Origin: Novosphingobium lentum NBRC 107847
GTDB lineage: Bacteria; Pseudomonadota; Alphaproteobacteria; Sphingomonadales; Sphingomonadaceae
DNA: 64,000 bases
Reading direction: 5' to 3'
Assembly: GCF_001590965.1 (NCBI RefSeq)
Contig: NZ_BCTW01000020.1
Coordinates: 1 to 64,000 of the forward strand
Shown: positions 52,213 through 60,790 of the stretch, one piece after another
How positions within the stretch are numbered: position 1 is the first letter of the stretch
Layout of the letters: every line of letters starts with the position of its first letter
The notes under the pieces: generated by a model
The model's database searches: none
What the model was told of the DNA's origin: nothing
Seen by the model: only the letters and a program-made list of their open reading frames with translations
Translations under genes and position numbers: made by a program

Positions 52213-53153
52213 TTTCCTACCTCGAATTCGAGAAGCCGGTCGCCGCGCTGGAAGCGCGAATTGCCGAATTGCGCGAAACCGCGCAGAGCGGCGAACTGGA
52301 CATCTCCAGCGAGATCCGCCGGCTTGAAGCCAAATCGGCCGATCTGCTCGCCAGCACCTATCGCGCGCTCACCCCGTGGCAGAAGACGCAAGTCGCCCGC
52401 CACCCGGCGCGCCCGCATTTTCAGGACTATGTCGCGCAGATCTTTACTGATTTCCTGCCGCTGGGCGGTGACCGGCTGTATGGCGAGGATCAGGCGATCG
52501 TCGGCGGCATGGCGCGGCTGGGCGATCGGCGGGTGATGGTCATCGGCCACGAAAAGGGTAACGACACCCAAAGCCGCATCCGCCACAACTTCGGCATGGG
52601 CAAGCCCGAAGGCTATCGCAAGGCGGTGCGGCTGATGGAACTGGCCGGGCGGTTCGGCCTGCCGGTGGTGACGCTGGTCGATACTTCGGGCGCGTTTCCC
52701 GGGGTCGAGGCCGAAGAACGCGGTCAGGCCGAGGCGATTGCCCGATCGACCGAGGCCTGCCTGGCGCTGCAGGTGCCGATGGTCGCGGCGATCGTCGGCG
52801 AAGGCGGATCGGGCGGGGCGGTCGCGCTGGCCAGCGCCGAACGCGTGCTGATGTTCGAACATGCGGTCTATTCGGTGATCTCGCCCGAAGGCTGCGCCTC
52901 GATCCTGTGGCGCACCGCCGAAAAGGCGCCTGAGGCGGCCGAAGCGATGAAAGTCACCGCGCAGGACCTGCTGTCGCTCGGCGTGATCGACCGCATCGTG
53001 CCCGAGCCGGTGGGCGGCGCGCATCGCAATCCGGCCAAGGCCGCGCAGACGCTGGGGCTGGCGCTGGCCGACGAACTCGATGCGCTGGCCCGCAAGGACG
53101 CATCCACCTTGCGCACGATGCGCGAGGAGCGGTTCCTGAAGATCGGTGCCTGA
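52209..53153 (+). CDS. accA: Acetyl-CoA carboxylase carboxyltransferase subunit alpha
   Basis: 314 residues, the standard AccA length. The opening [35 protein letters not shown] and Gly-Glu-Gly-Gly-Ser-Gly-Gly-Ala are all family marks. With AccD and the biotin parts elsewhere it makes malonyl-CoA for fatty acid synthesis. It is coupled to xerD by a 4-nt overlap. Confidence 0.97.
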   Translation: MISYLEFEKPVAALEARIAELRETAQSGELDISSEIRRLEAKSADLLASTYRALTPWQKTQVARHPARPHFQDYVAQIFTDFLPLGGDRLYGEDQAIVGGMARLGDRRVMVIGHEKGNDTQSRIRHNFGMGKPEGYRKAVRLMELAGRFGLPVVTLVDTSGAFPGVEAEERGQAEAIARSTEACLALQVPMVAAIVGEGGSGGAVALASAERVLMFEHAVYSVISPEGCASILWRTAEKAPEAAEAMKVTAQDLLSLGVIDRIVPEPVGGAHRNPAKAAQTLGLALADELDALARKDASTLRTMREERFLKIGA

Positions 53154-53260
53154 AGTCGGTACCTGAACGGACCGGAACCCGGCTTGCGTTGACGTCCATC
53201 TCCCGGCAGACCCGCAGCAGGCCGCTGAGACGGCCGTCGCACTTGCGGGAGTTTTTGTCG

Positions 53261-54742
53261 ATGCGCCACCGATCCTCGTTCCGGACCGCCGCCTGCGCGC
53301 TGCTGGTCCTGGCCATGTCCTCGTCACCGATCGCGGTCGAGGCGGCTCTGGCGCAAAGCGGCGGCGTGTCGGCGATCAGCGCCGCAGACCGCAAGCAGGG
53401 CTCCGACGCCAATCCGCAGCTGATCCAGGAATATGGCGGCGCGATCACCGGCCCGCAGGCCAGCTACGTCGAAACGGTGGGCAAGAACATCGCGGTGCAG
53501 TCGGGCCTCGGCAATGCGCGCGGCGACTTCACCGTCACCCTGCTCAATTCGCCGATCAACAACGCGTTCGCGATTCCCGGCGGGTACATCTACGTCACGC
53601 GGCAGCTCGTCGGGCTGATGAACAACGAGGCCGAACTGGCCGGCGTGCTGGGCCACGAGGTTGGCCACGTGGCCGCGCGCCATTCGGCCAAGCGGCAAAG
53701 CGCGGCGCAGCGCAACACGATCTTCGGCGCGCTGGGCGCCATCCTGTCGACCGCGGTGCTGGGCAACAGCGCGCTGGGGCAACTGGGCTCGCAGGTGTTC
53801 TCGACCGGCAGCCAGCTGCTGACGCTGAAGTTCTCGCGCGCGCAGGAAACCGAGGCGGACAATCTGGGCGTCCAGTATCTGGGCAAGGCGGGCTACGATC
53901 CGCGCGCGATGTCGACCGTGCTGCAGAGCCTGGCCAACCAGACCGCGCTCGATGCGCAGCTGCTGGGATCGAACGAGGCGGTTCCCGCTTGGGCGAGCAC
54001 GCACCCCGACCCGGCGTCGCGCGTGCGCGCCGCGCTGGTGCAGGCCGGGCCCGCCGCGCGCGGGACGACCAACCGCGATGTGTTCCTCACCCGCATAAAC
54101 GGCCTGATGTATGGCGACGATCCGGCGCAGGGCGTGGTCGAGGGGCGGCGCTTCACCCATCCGGTGTTCCGCATGGCGTTCGATGCGCCCGCCGGGTTCG
54201 CCATGCAGAACGGCACGCGATCGGTGGCGATCAGCGGCCAGTCGGGCAAGGGCGAGATGTCGACCGCCGCCTACAATGGCGACATGGAAGCTTACGTCCG
54301 CGCGGTGTTTGCCGGGCTTTCGCCGGAAGGGCAGGCGGCGATTGCTCCCGCTTCGATCGAGCGGACCACGGTCAACGGCATTCCGGCCAGCATCGGCACG
54401 GCGCGGGTGACCAGCGGCGGCAGTCCGGTCGATGTCGTGGTCTATGCCTACGAATGGTCGCCCAGCCAGGCGTTCCACTTCGTCACGATCAGCCAGGCGG
54501 GCCAGGCCGGTGCGTTCGATCCGCTGTTCAAGAGCATGCGGCGGATCAGTGCGGCCGAGGCAGCGGCGGTCAGGCCGCGCCGGATTTCAGTGGTGACGGT
54601 GAAATCGACCGACACGCTGCAATCGCTGGCGGCACGGATGGCTTATACCGATCAGCCGCAACAGCGGTTCATGGTGCTCAACGGGCTGACCGGGACCGCG
54701 CGCCCGCCCGTGGGATCGAAGGTCAAGCTCGTCGTCTATTAG
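53261..54742 (+). CDS. M48-family metalloprotease with C-terminal LysM-like region, exported
   Basis: 493 residues. Signal peptide at the N-terminus (Arg-His-Arg, hydrophobic core, Ala-Leu-Ala-Gln). The zinc motif His132-Glu133-Val-Gly-His136 and the downstream Glu-Thr-Glu-Ala-Asp give the third ligand, as in BepA/YfgC-type periplasmic proteases. The last 65 residues (Val-Val-Thr-Val-Lys-Ser-Thr-Asp-Thr-Leu-Gln-Ser-Leu-Ala) look like a LysM-type module. It may guard outer-membrane assembly. GGGAG precedes ATG 53261. Confidence 0.92.
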   Translation: MRHRSSFRTAACALLVLAMSSSPIAVEAALAQSGGVSAISAADRKQGSDANPQLIQEYGGAITGPQASYVETVGKNIAVQSGLGNARGDFTVTLLNSPINNAFAIPGGYIYVTRQLVGLMNNEAELAGVLGHEVGHVAARHSAKRQSAAQRNTIFGALGAILSTAVLGNSALGQLGSQVFSTGSQLLTLKFSRAQETEADNLGVQYLGKAGYDPRAMSTVLQSLANQTALDAQLLGSNEAVPAWASTHPDPASRVRAALVQAGPAARGTTNRDVFLTRINGLMYGDDPAQGVVEGRRFTHPVFRMAFDAPAGFAMQNGTRSVAISGQSGKGEMSTAAYNGDMEAYVRAVFAGLSPEGQAAIAPASIERTTVNGIPASIGTARVTSGGSPVDVVVYAYEWSPSQAFHFVTISQAGQAGAFDPLFKSMRRISAAEAAAVRPRRISVVTVKSTDTLQSLAARMAYTDQPQQRFMVLNGLTGTARPPVGSKVKLVVY

Positions 54743-54776
54743 GCGGCGCGTCGCACCGCTGCTGTAGGCGCACGAA

Positions 54777-54812
54777 AAAGGGGCGGAAAAGCCGTGCTTT
54801 CCCGCCCCCTTC
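54777..54812. terminator. Bidirectional terminator between protease and pilin genes
   Basis: AAGGGGCGGAAAAGC and GCTTTCCCGCCCCCTT pair almost perfectly around a CGT turn. The stem is GC-rich, with A-rich and T-containing flanks on both sides. It lies between the convergent M48 protease (stop 54742) and the first pilin (stop 54836) and can serve both. Confidence 0.75.
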
Positions 54813-54835
54813 CTAAGTCGGCTTCTCAGCGAAGC

Positions 54836-55018
54836 TTAGAGATGGCCGTCCGACGCGTTGTTCATCTGACCGGAAACGGTGTTGAACGTGGTCGACAGCG
54901 AGTTGCCGAGCGAACCCATGGCGGTGATCGCGGCAACGGCCACGAGAGCGGCAATCAGGCCGTACTCGATTGCGGTGGCGCCTTCGTTGTCGGCGAGCAG
55001 GTTCTTGAAAAACTTCAT
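54836..55018 (-). CDS. Flp-type IVb pilin, first copy
   Basis: 60 residues. A short basic leader ends at Asp-Asn-Glu-Gly-Ala-Thr-Ala-Ile-Glu-Tyr-Gly-Leu-Ile, the Flp prepilin cleavage and Glu/Tyr motif; the hydrophobic segment (Ala-Ala-Leu-Val-Ala-Val) follows. The mature part builds the Tad adhesive pilus. No tad/cpa assembly gene is near. A second pilin lies 94 bp upstream. Confidence 0.93.
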   Translation of the reverse strand: MKFFKNLLADNEGATAIEYGLIAALVAVAAITAMGSLGNSLSTTFNTVSGQMNNASDGHL

Positions 55019-55112
55019 GATGGTCTCCTGGAGCTGGTCTTCTACTTTCCCGACTCACCCCCTGTTGAAGAGCAAGCATCACCTTCGTTACGCGGGAAAC
55101 GCTAAAAGGCCG

Positions 55113-55295
55113 TTAACGCGCCAGGGCCGCCGTCGTGTGATTGTCCACGGTGTGGTACATGTTGTAGATGCTGTTGGTGATGTTGCGCAGGCCGAACGTC
55201 ATGGCGATGCCGAGCAGCCCGACGAGCAGGCCATATTCGATGGCGGTCGCAGCGGAACGGTCGCGCAGGATTCTGGACATCAGCGACTTCATCAT
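55113..55295 (-). CDS. Flp-type IVb pilin, second copy
   Basis: 60 residues with Arg-Ser-Ala-Ala-Thr-Ala-Ile-Glu-Tyr-Gly-Leu-Leu at the cleavage region, a hydrophobic segment and a short tail with Tyr-His-Thr-Val-Asp-Asn. It diverges from the first pilin outside the motif and keeps the Glu-Tyr pair. Divergent from the NUDIX gene across an 81-bp gap. Confidence 0.93.
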   Translation of the reverse strand: MMKSLMSRILRDRSAATAIEYGLLVGLLGIAMTFGLRNITNSIYNMYHTVDNHTTAALAR

Positions 55296-55376
55296 GAATC
55301 CTGTTCAATTCGGCAGTCTAGTGCATAGTGTTCCGGGTTTAAGATTGTCTTGATGCAAGCTCGAGAATGTTTTGCA

Positions 55377-55787
55377 ATGCTGGTTGTCGTCGCTGCCGCC
55401 CTGATCGACCGCGACGGGCGCGTCCTCATGCAACGGCGCAGGTTGGCCGCCGAACACGGCGGCTTGTGGGAGTTTCCGGGCGGTAAGGTCGAAGCCGGCG
55501 AATCCGCCGAAGCCGCGCTGGTTCGCGAACTCGACGAGGAACTCGGCATCGCCATTGCCACAGCCGACCTGACGCCGCTCGCCTTCGCAACCACGCCGCA
55601 GCCATCGATACAGCGCCCGGCCGGGATGGTGCTGCTGCTGTTTGCTTGCCGGGCGTGGCAGGGCGAGCCACGGTGCCTCGATGGCGAGGCGATCGGCTGG
55701 TTCGAGCCGGGTGCGCTGGCAGGGCTGCCGATGCCGCCGCTCGATATATCGTTGGCAGCGGCGGTAATCCGGCACCTTGGCGATTGA
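55377..55787 (+). CDS. MutT/NUDIX-family nucleoside triphosphate pyrophosphohydrolase
   Basis: 136 residues from ATG 55377; an in-frame ATG at 55353 would add eight residues. The NUDIX box reads Gly-Gly-Lys-Val-Glu-Ala-Gly-Glu-Ser then Arg-Glu-Leu-Asp-Glu-Glu-Leu-Gly-Ile, complete. The preceding Leu-Trp-Glu-Phe-Pro-Gly-Gly is typical of MutT-like 8-oxo-dGTP or CTP hydrolases. Likely a nucleotide-pool sanitising enzyme. The start nearest the fold matches the usual length of the family. Confidence 0.9.
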   Translation: MLVVVAAALIDRDGRVLMQRRRLAAEHGGLWEFPGGKVEAGESAEAALVRELDEELGIAIATADLTPLAFATTPQPSIQRPAGMVLLLFACRAWQGEPRCLDGEAIGWFEPGALAGLPMPPLDISLAAAVIRHLGD

Positions 55788-55841
55788 TCGCTCTATGTGA
55801 CTTGCCAAGCGCAAATCTCCTGCCTATGAGCGCGTCTCCCG

Positions 55842-55918
55842 GCGCCCGTAGCTCAGCTGGATAGAGCATCAGACTACGAATCTGAGGGTCGGACGTTCGA
55901 ATCGTTCCGGGCGCACCA
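55842..55918 (+). tRNA. tRNA-Arg (anticodon ACG)
   Basis: 77 nt including an encoded CCA end. The acceptor stem GCGCCCG pairs perfectly with CGGGCGC; the anticodon stem TCAGA/TCTGA closes a CTACGAA loop with anticodon ACG (A34 is normally edited to inosine, reading CGU, CGC and CGA). The T loop TTCGAAT is standard. Alone and on the plus strand, with its own terminator. Confidence 0.97.
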
Positions 55919-55950
55919 TTTTTCCAATACCGGGGTCCAGTCCCCATGAC

Positions 55951-55975
55951 GGGGCGGTCGCAAGACCGCCCCTTT
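55951..55975 (+). terminator. Rho-independent terminator of tRNA-Arg
   Basis: GGGGCGGTC (55951-55959) and GACCGCCCC (55964-55972) form a perfect 9-bp stem with a GCAA tetraloop, followed by TTT. It starts 33 bases after the tRNA. This is the clearest intrinsic terminator in the window. Confidence 0.85.
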
Positions 55976-56103
55976 CGCGTTTGTTCGCCAGCTTTGGGGT
56001 GTCCGCTCCCGCTTGCCGGAACGAACTGCGGTGCCACCGGTTCTTGCTCGGAACGATCGCCGCAGCCGCGCGGCGCGAGCCTGCACTGCGAAGGGGACCC
56101 GCA

Positions 56104-56595
56104 ATGAAGCACCTCGAGGATATTTTCGACCGGCTGCGCGCCGACCACGACAAGCACCGCGACCTGCTGGCCCGGCTGGAACAGACCAGCGGCGAAACCC
56201 CGGAACGGCACGCGCTGTTCGAGGAATTCACGCTGGAGGCCAAGGGCCATGCCGCCGCCGAGGAACAGGCGCTGTATTCGACCGTGCTGCGCAAGCCGCC
56301 GCTGACCGCCTGCGGGCGCCATTCGGTGGCCGAGCACCACGAGATCGAGGAAATGCTCAACGATCTGGCGGCGACGCCAATGGATACCGGCGGCTGGCTG
56401 ACCAAGTTCCGGGGCGTGAAGGACAAATACCTCCACCATATCAAGGAAGAGGAAACCGAGATGTTTCCCAAATTCCGCAAACAACTGACCGAGGACGATG
56501 TCGTTTACATGCGGCAGGTGTTCGAGCGTCGCAAGCCGGTGGAAAAGAGCAAGGCCGACATCACGCCGGAAAAAATGGAAGAAGCCAAGGACTGA
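56104..56595 (+). CDS. Hemerythrin-domain protein
   Basis: 163 residues, a four-helix bundle with the diiron ligand pattern: His in Asp-His-Asp-Lys-His, His/Glu in His-Ala-Ala-Ala-Glu-Glu, His-His-Glu-Ile-Glu-Glu and His-His-Ile-Lys-Glu-Glu-Glu-Thr-Glu. Single-domain bacterial hemerythrins bind O2 or NO or store iron. AAGGGGA precedes ATG 56104. It lies 128 bp after the tRNA terminator and 21 bp before the phospholipase D-like gene. Confidence 0.92.
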   Translation: MKHLEDIFDRLRADHDKHRDLLARLEQTSGETPERHALFEEFTLEAKGHAAAEEQALYSTVLRKPPLTACGRHSVAEHHEIEEMLNDLAATPMDTGGWLTKFRGVKDKYLHHIKEEETEMFPKFRKQLTEDDVVYMRQVFERRKPVEKSKADITPEKMEEAKD

Positions 56596-56616
56596 ACAGA
56601 CCGCTAGGGACTGGGG

Positions 56617-58179
56617 ATGGAACAGGCGGATACAGGCCGGGGCGTGGGTGAAGGCGAGCAGTTGGGCGATGACCGGGGCGCGATCGTTGCCGGGGGAGCC
56701 GCCGAGGACCGCGGCGTATCCCCAGCCGTCTGGCGGTTCGCGAACGCAAGCCGGGCTCACGCGGTCGTCGATGCCGGGCCCTATTTCGAGCTGATGCGCG
56801 AAGCGATGCTGTCGGCCCGCCAGCGCATCTTGCTGATCGGGTGGGATTTCGACACGCGGATCAAGATCGGCGGCGGGCGACGGTGGTGGAACCTGCCGCG
56901 CAAGCAGGTCCCGCCCGCGCGCCTGGGCCCCTTCATGATCTGGCTGGCCAATCGCAATCCGGACCTCGAAGTGCGCGTGCTGAAGTGGAATTTCGGCGCG
57001 ATGAAAGCCTTCCTGCGCGGCTCGATGATTATCGACCTGATCCGCTGGTGGCGGCATCCACAGATCGATTTCAAGCTCGACAGTGCGCATCCGCTGGGTT
57101 GCAGCCACCACCAGAAGATCGTGGTGATCGACGATCGCTTTGCTGTGTGCGGCGGCATCGACATGGCGGGCGATCGCTGGGACACGCGCGAGCACCTTGA
57201 GCACGACGCGCGTCGGCGGCGCCCGAACGGCGACTTGTTCGGGCCCTGGCACGATTGCACGATGCTGCTCGAAGGCGATGTTGCCAAGGTGCTGGGCGAT
57301 TTCGGCCGCACCCGCTGGCAGCAGGCCGGTGGAACACCGATGGCGCCGTGCGTGCCGCAGGACGAATCACCCTGGCCCGAGCGGCTGAGGGCGGAATTCC
57401 GCAACGTGTCGGTGGGCATTTCGCGCACTCGATCGCAATACAACAACGTCGGCGAAGTGCGCGAGATCGAGGCGCTGTTCATCGAACAGATCGAATGCGC
57501 CAAGCGGTTCATTTATGCCGAGAACCAGTATTTTGCGTCGCGCACCATCGCCGAGGCGATCAGCCGCCGCCTGGCCCAGCCCGATCCGCCCGAGATCGTG
57601 CTGGTCTGTCCGGTGTCGTCCGACGGCTGGCTTGAACAGGCGGCGATGGACGGGGCGCGGGTGCGGCTGTTTCGCTCGATCGAGGATGACGCGCATGGCG
57701 ACCGGTTCACGATCTGGCATCCGCTCAATTCGGCCGGAACGCCGATCTATGTTCATTCCAAGCTGCTGATCGTCGATGACGAAATCCTGCGCATCGGTTC
57801 GGCCAACATGAACAACCGCTCGATGGGCCTCGACAGCGAATGCGACGTGTTCATCGATTGCGCGCGCGATGAAGCGGGCAGTCAGCCTTGCAGCGCCGCA
57901 ATTACGCGCCTGCGACATTCGCTGCTCGCGGAACATTGCGGACTTGACCCGACGGTCATTCCGGACTTGCTGGAAAAGCACGGCTCGATGGCGGCAATGA
58001 TTGCGCACGCGCCGCAAAGCGGGAAGCGGTTGCAAAAGTTCGTGCCGCGTGCCTTGACCGATACGGAAAAGGCGCTGGCCGATAACGAAGTGCTCGATCC
58101 GGAACGACCGGAAGAGATGCTGTCGTTCTACAAGCGGCGAAATCTGTTCATGGGCCGCTTTCTGCGGCGACCGAAATGA
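56617..58179 (+). CDS. Phospholipase D-like/cardiolipin synthase-like protein
   Basis: 520 residues with two HKD active-site motifs: His-His-Gln-Lys-Ile-Val-Val-Ile-Asp-Asp (about residue 164) and His-Ser-Lys-Leu-Leu-Ile-Val-Asp-Asp followed by Gly-Ser-Ala-Asn-Met-Asn-Asn-Arg-Ser (about 383). Both carry the His/Lys/Asp set, so the site is intact. It may transfer or cleave phosphatidyl groups. The first 35 residues are low-complexity and the start is uncertain. No signal peptide or membrane segment stands out. Confidence 0.92.
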   Translation: MEQADTGRGVGEGEQLGDDRGAIVAGGAAEDRGVSPAVWRFANASRAHAVVDAGPYFELMREAMLSARQRILLIGWDFDTRIKIGGGRRWWNLPRKQVPPARLGPFMIWLANRNPDLEVRVLKWNFGAMKAFLRGSMIIDLIRWWRHPQIDFKLDSAHPLGCSHHQKIVVIDDRFAVCGGIDMAGDRWDTREHLEHDARRRRPNGDLFGPWHDCTMLLEGDVAKVLGDFGRTRWQQAGGTPMAPCVPQDESPWPERLRAEFRNVSVGISRTRSQYNNVGEVREIEALFIEQIECAKRFIYAENQYFASRTIAEAISRRLAQPDPPEIVLVCPVSSDGWLEQAAMDGARVRLFRSIEDDAHGDRFTIWHPLNSAGTPIYVHSKLLIVDDEILRIGSANMNNRSMGLDSECDVFIDCARDEAGSQPCSAAITRLRHSLLAEHCGLDPTVIPDLLEKHGSMAAMIAHAPQSGKRLQKFVPRALTDTEKALADNEVLDPERPEEMLSFYKRRNLFMGRFLRRPK

Positions 58180-58200
58180 CGATGGGGGATGGGACAAGCA

Positions 58201-58809
58201 ATGAACAGCATGGTGGTTCCGGAAGACGATGATGGCCGGGGTAAAGTGCCGGTGCCCGCCGACGTGCAGGATGCGATCCGCACGTTGATCCGCTGGGCGG
58301 GCGATGATCCGCAGCGCGAAGGCCTGCTCGATACACCCAAGCGCGTGGCGCGCGCGTGGAAAGAATATTGCAGCGGTTACGCCGAAGACCCTGCCTATCA
58401 CCTGTCGCGCCGGTTCGAGGAAGTCGGCGGCTACAACGAACTGGTGCTGTTGAAGGACATTCCGTTCCAGTCGCACTGCGAACACCACATGGCGCCGATC
58501 ATCGGCAAGGCGCACATCGCCTACATGCCACGTGACAGCGTCGTGGGCATTTCCAAGCTGGCGCGGGTGCTCCACGCCTATGCCCGGCGGCTGCAGATCC
58601 AGGAGCGGCTGACCGCAGAAGTCGCGCAGTGCATCTGGGACAACCTCCAGCCGCACGGAGTTGCGGTGGTGATCGAGGCGAGCCACGCCTGCATGACCGC
58701 GCGCGGCGTGCGCACGCCGGGCGTGGGCATGGTCACCAGCCGCCTGCTCGGCTGCTTCCTCGACGATTCGCGCAGCCGCAAGGAAGTGATGAGCCTGATG
58801 GGCTACTGA
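58201..58809 (+). CDS. folE: GTP cyclohydrolase I
   Basis: 202 residues from ATG 58201; an ATG at 58189 adds four residues. The zinc-site Ser-His-Cys-Glu-His-His-Met and the second Cys in Ser-His-Ala-Cys-Met-Thr-Ala-Arg-Gly-Val, plus Gly-Ile-Ser-Lys-Leu-Ala-Arg and Gln-Glu-Arg-Leu-Thr, are the family marks. It makes 7,8-dihydroneopterin triphosphate, the first step to folate and other pterins. The 261-bp gap after it shows no recognisable feature. Confidence 0.97.
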   Translation: MNSMVVPEDDDGRGKVPVPADVQDAIRTLIRWAGDDPQREGLLDTPKRVARAWKEYCSGYAEDPAYHLSRRFEEVGGYNELVLLKDIPFQSHCEHHMAPIIGKAHIAYMPRDSVVGISKLARVLHAYARRLQIQERLTAEVAQCIWDNLQPHGVAVVIEASHACMTARGVRTPGVGMVTSRLLGCFLDDSRSRKEVMSLMGY

Positions 58810-59070
58810 TTGCCCTGCGCACGGGCGCTGGGCGGCAAGAATGCGTCGGAATGAAGGGCGGCGCCGGTGGTATTGGCGACATCGGCGCTTGCCAGTTGGC
58901 AGGTAATCTGGAATTCTCCGCCCAGCTCGCATGAATGTGAGGTCGGGTTCGCGGCAGCTTGTAACAATAGTTTGTGCAGTGCGGCGCGTTTCGACCTTGG
59001 TGTTCTCTCAACCCGATGTGCGGTTCCCAGGCCAAAGTGTTCCCTCGCGCCGAAATGGAGGGACGAATAC

Positions 59071-59508
59071 ATGGCGAACCTTGTTTCCCAATGGCTGGCA
59101 ATGTCACAGGCGGATCTCGACAGCCTGTTTTCGCAAGCCGAGCCCGGCCCCATTCCCGATGGGGAGGCCAAGGGCACCGCGATCATTGCGCCCGGCACCA
59201 CATTTTCGACCGAAATCGCCGCGATCATCAACATGTTCGCGTGGCAGGGCAAAGTGTTCGATGCCGAACACGGCTTTCTGCGCAACCACATCCTCGCGTT
59301 CGGGCTGAAGGCGATCGTCGCCAAAGTCTACAAGGGGCCAAGCTGGCTCGACGGCAAGGAGTGCATCGTCCTCGATTATTCCGACACGTCGCTGGTCGCC
59401 TCGCGCGTCCGCGATGAAATCCGGATGATCGAGCCCGGGACGTATCTCGGCAAAGTCTATTGGGGCAAGAAGCGGCTGATCGATTTCGCGCTGGAATTCG
59501 GCGGCTGA
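59071..59508 (+). CDS. Uncharacterised protein of the peroxidase cluster
   Basis: 145 residues, preceded by GGAGGGA. Two helices at the N-terminus are followed by strand-rich sequence: Ala-Ile-Ile-Ala-Pro-Gly-Thr-Thr-Phe, Val-Ala-Lys-Val-Tyr-Lys-Gly-Pro-Ser-Trp-Leu, Ile-Val-Leu-Asp-Tyr-Ser-Asp-Thr-Ser, Arg-Met-Ile-Glu-Pro-Gly-Thr-Tyr-Leu-Gly and Val-Tyr-Trp-Gly. The layout suggests a small lipocalin-like beta-barrel that could hold a lipid or a hydrophobic ligand; that is inference. First gene of the cluster, 8 nt before the next. Confidence 0.85.
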   Translation: MANLVSQWLAMSQADLDSLFSQAEPGPIPDGEAKGTAIIAPGTTFSTEIAAIINMFAWQGKVFDAEHGFLRNHILAFGLKAIVAKVYKGPSWLDGKECIVLDYSDTSLVASRVRDEIRMIEPGTYLGKVYWGKKRLIDFALEFGG

Positions 59509-59516
59509 GCGGTGCC

Positions 59517-60788
59517 ATGATCGAGCAGCGGCACATCTGCGTTGCCGGCGTGCTGCGCCACGACGCGGCCCCCGCGCTCGAGTCCCTGCTGGCATCGATG
59601 AACACCGCGCCGGGGCAGGCCGGCCCCGGGAATGCGCTGGTCCCGTTCGGCCGTCTGGCGCAAATCCACGTCGCGCGCTTCGTCATCCTCGACGATCCCT
59701 CGCTCCCCGACCGCGAGATCGCGCCCTCGCTGCCGGTGCACGAGCCGGTGCGGCTGGCCTTCATTGCCGACTTCGACGGCAGCGCCGACGTGCTGCTGGG
59801 CGATCTGGTGCGGGTGGCCGAGCCGGGACTGCGCCGGATCTTCGCGCACTGCACCGATTTCGACGAGGGTTCTGGTGACGTGGCTGCGTGGATGCGCGGC
59901 CACAGCATCGTCACCGCCGCCAACTATGTGAACTGGCGCGGGCGCGGCACGGTGCAACTGCGCGAGGAAGCCGCGCTTCACAGCGCGTTGCGCACCGCGC
60001 GCCTTGCCCATCCGCAAGCGACACCCGAGGAGCTGTGGCCCGTCCTGAAGCAGGCCGGAAGTGGCATCGGTCTGACACCGTTGCCGTCCAGGTCGATCGG
60101 CTGGTGGATCAGGGAGGCGCTGCACTTCCTCACCTTGCCCGTCTTGGCCCTGCTGCTGGCACCCATCCTCATCCCGCTGCTGCCGTTCCTGATCATCCTG
60201 CTGCGCTGGCGCGAGACGCATGATCCGGTGATCGTCCCGGTGCCGCTGCCCGAGCGCAACCGGCTGCTCTCGGCGCAAGAGGATCACGACATCACCAACC
60301 AGTACAGCGCGATCGGCTCGCTCAAGCCGGGCCTGTTCCGCCGCTGGCTGACCGTGGCGATCCTGTTCGCGATCAACTGGGGCGCGCGGCACATCTACGC
60401 CAACGGACGGCTTGCCCGCGTCAACACCATCCATTTCGCCAGCTGGACGTTCCTCGACGACCAGCGGCGGGTCTATTTCGCCAGCAATTACGACGGCAGC
60501 CGCGAAGCCTACAACGACGATTTCATCAACAAGGTGGCGTTCGGCCTGAACCTGTCGTTCTCCAACGGACTGGGCTATCCGCGCACCCGCTGGCTGATCC
60601 TCGACGGCGCGCGGCACGAACAGGACTTCAAGTGGTACCTGTTCCACCACCAGATCCCGACGCAAGTCTGGTACAAGGCGTTCCCCGGCCTCAGCAACTA
60701 CGACATGGCGCGCAACGCCCGCATTCGCGCAGGGTTCGAGCGCAAGCCCGAAGGCAACGCGCTGCGCCGCTGGATCGCGGAGATCTGA
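59517..60788 (+). CDS. Uncharacterised membrane-associated protein of the peroxidase cluster
   Basis: 423 residues. A soluble N-terminal part of about 190 residues is followed by a hydrophobic hairpin at 196-232 and another hydrophobic stretch at about 277-292, then a conserved-looking C-terminal domain with His-Phe-Ala-Ser-Trp, Ser-Asn-Tyr-Asp-Gly-Ser, Asn-Leu-Ser-Phe-Ser-Asn-Gly and Gln-Val-Trp-Tyr-Lys-Ala. No catalytic motif is recognised. It lies between the 145-residue protein and the DyP peroxidase, 2 nt from the latter. Probably the membrane-bound partner of the cluster. Confidence 0.85.
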   Translation: MIEQRHICVAGVLRHDAAPALESLLASMNTAPGQAGPGNALVPFGRLAQIHVARFVILDDPSLPDREIAPSLPVHEPVRLAFIADFDGSADVLLGDLVRVAEPGLRRIFAHCTDFDEGSGDVAAWMRGHSIVTAANYVNWRGRGTVQLREEAALHSALRTARLAHPQATPEELWPVLKQAGSGIGLTPLPSRSIGWWIREALHFLTLPVLALLLAPILIPLLPFLIILLRWRETHDPVIVPVPLPERNRLLSAQEDHDITNQYSAIGSLKPGLFRRWLTVAILFAINWGARHIYANGRLARVNTIHFASWTFLDDQRRVYFASNYDGSREAYNDDFINKVAFGLNLSFSNGLGYPRTRWLILDGARHEQDFKWYLFHHQIPTQVWYKAFPGLSNYDMARNARIRAGFERKPEGNALRRWIAEI

Positions 60789-60790
60789 CG

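Noticed and set aside
55842..55918. tRNA-Arg as an active attachment site
   Set aside because: No integrase gene and no direct repeat of the tRNA 3' end was noticed downstream; flanking genes look ordinary.
58810..59070. Possible small gene between folE and the peroxidase cluster
   Set aside because: Open frames here have no ribosome site or coherent protein composition, and the longest one is just the upstream extension of the gene at 59071.
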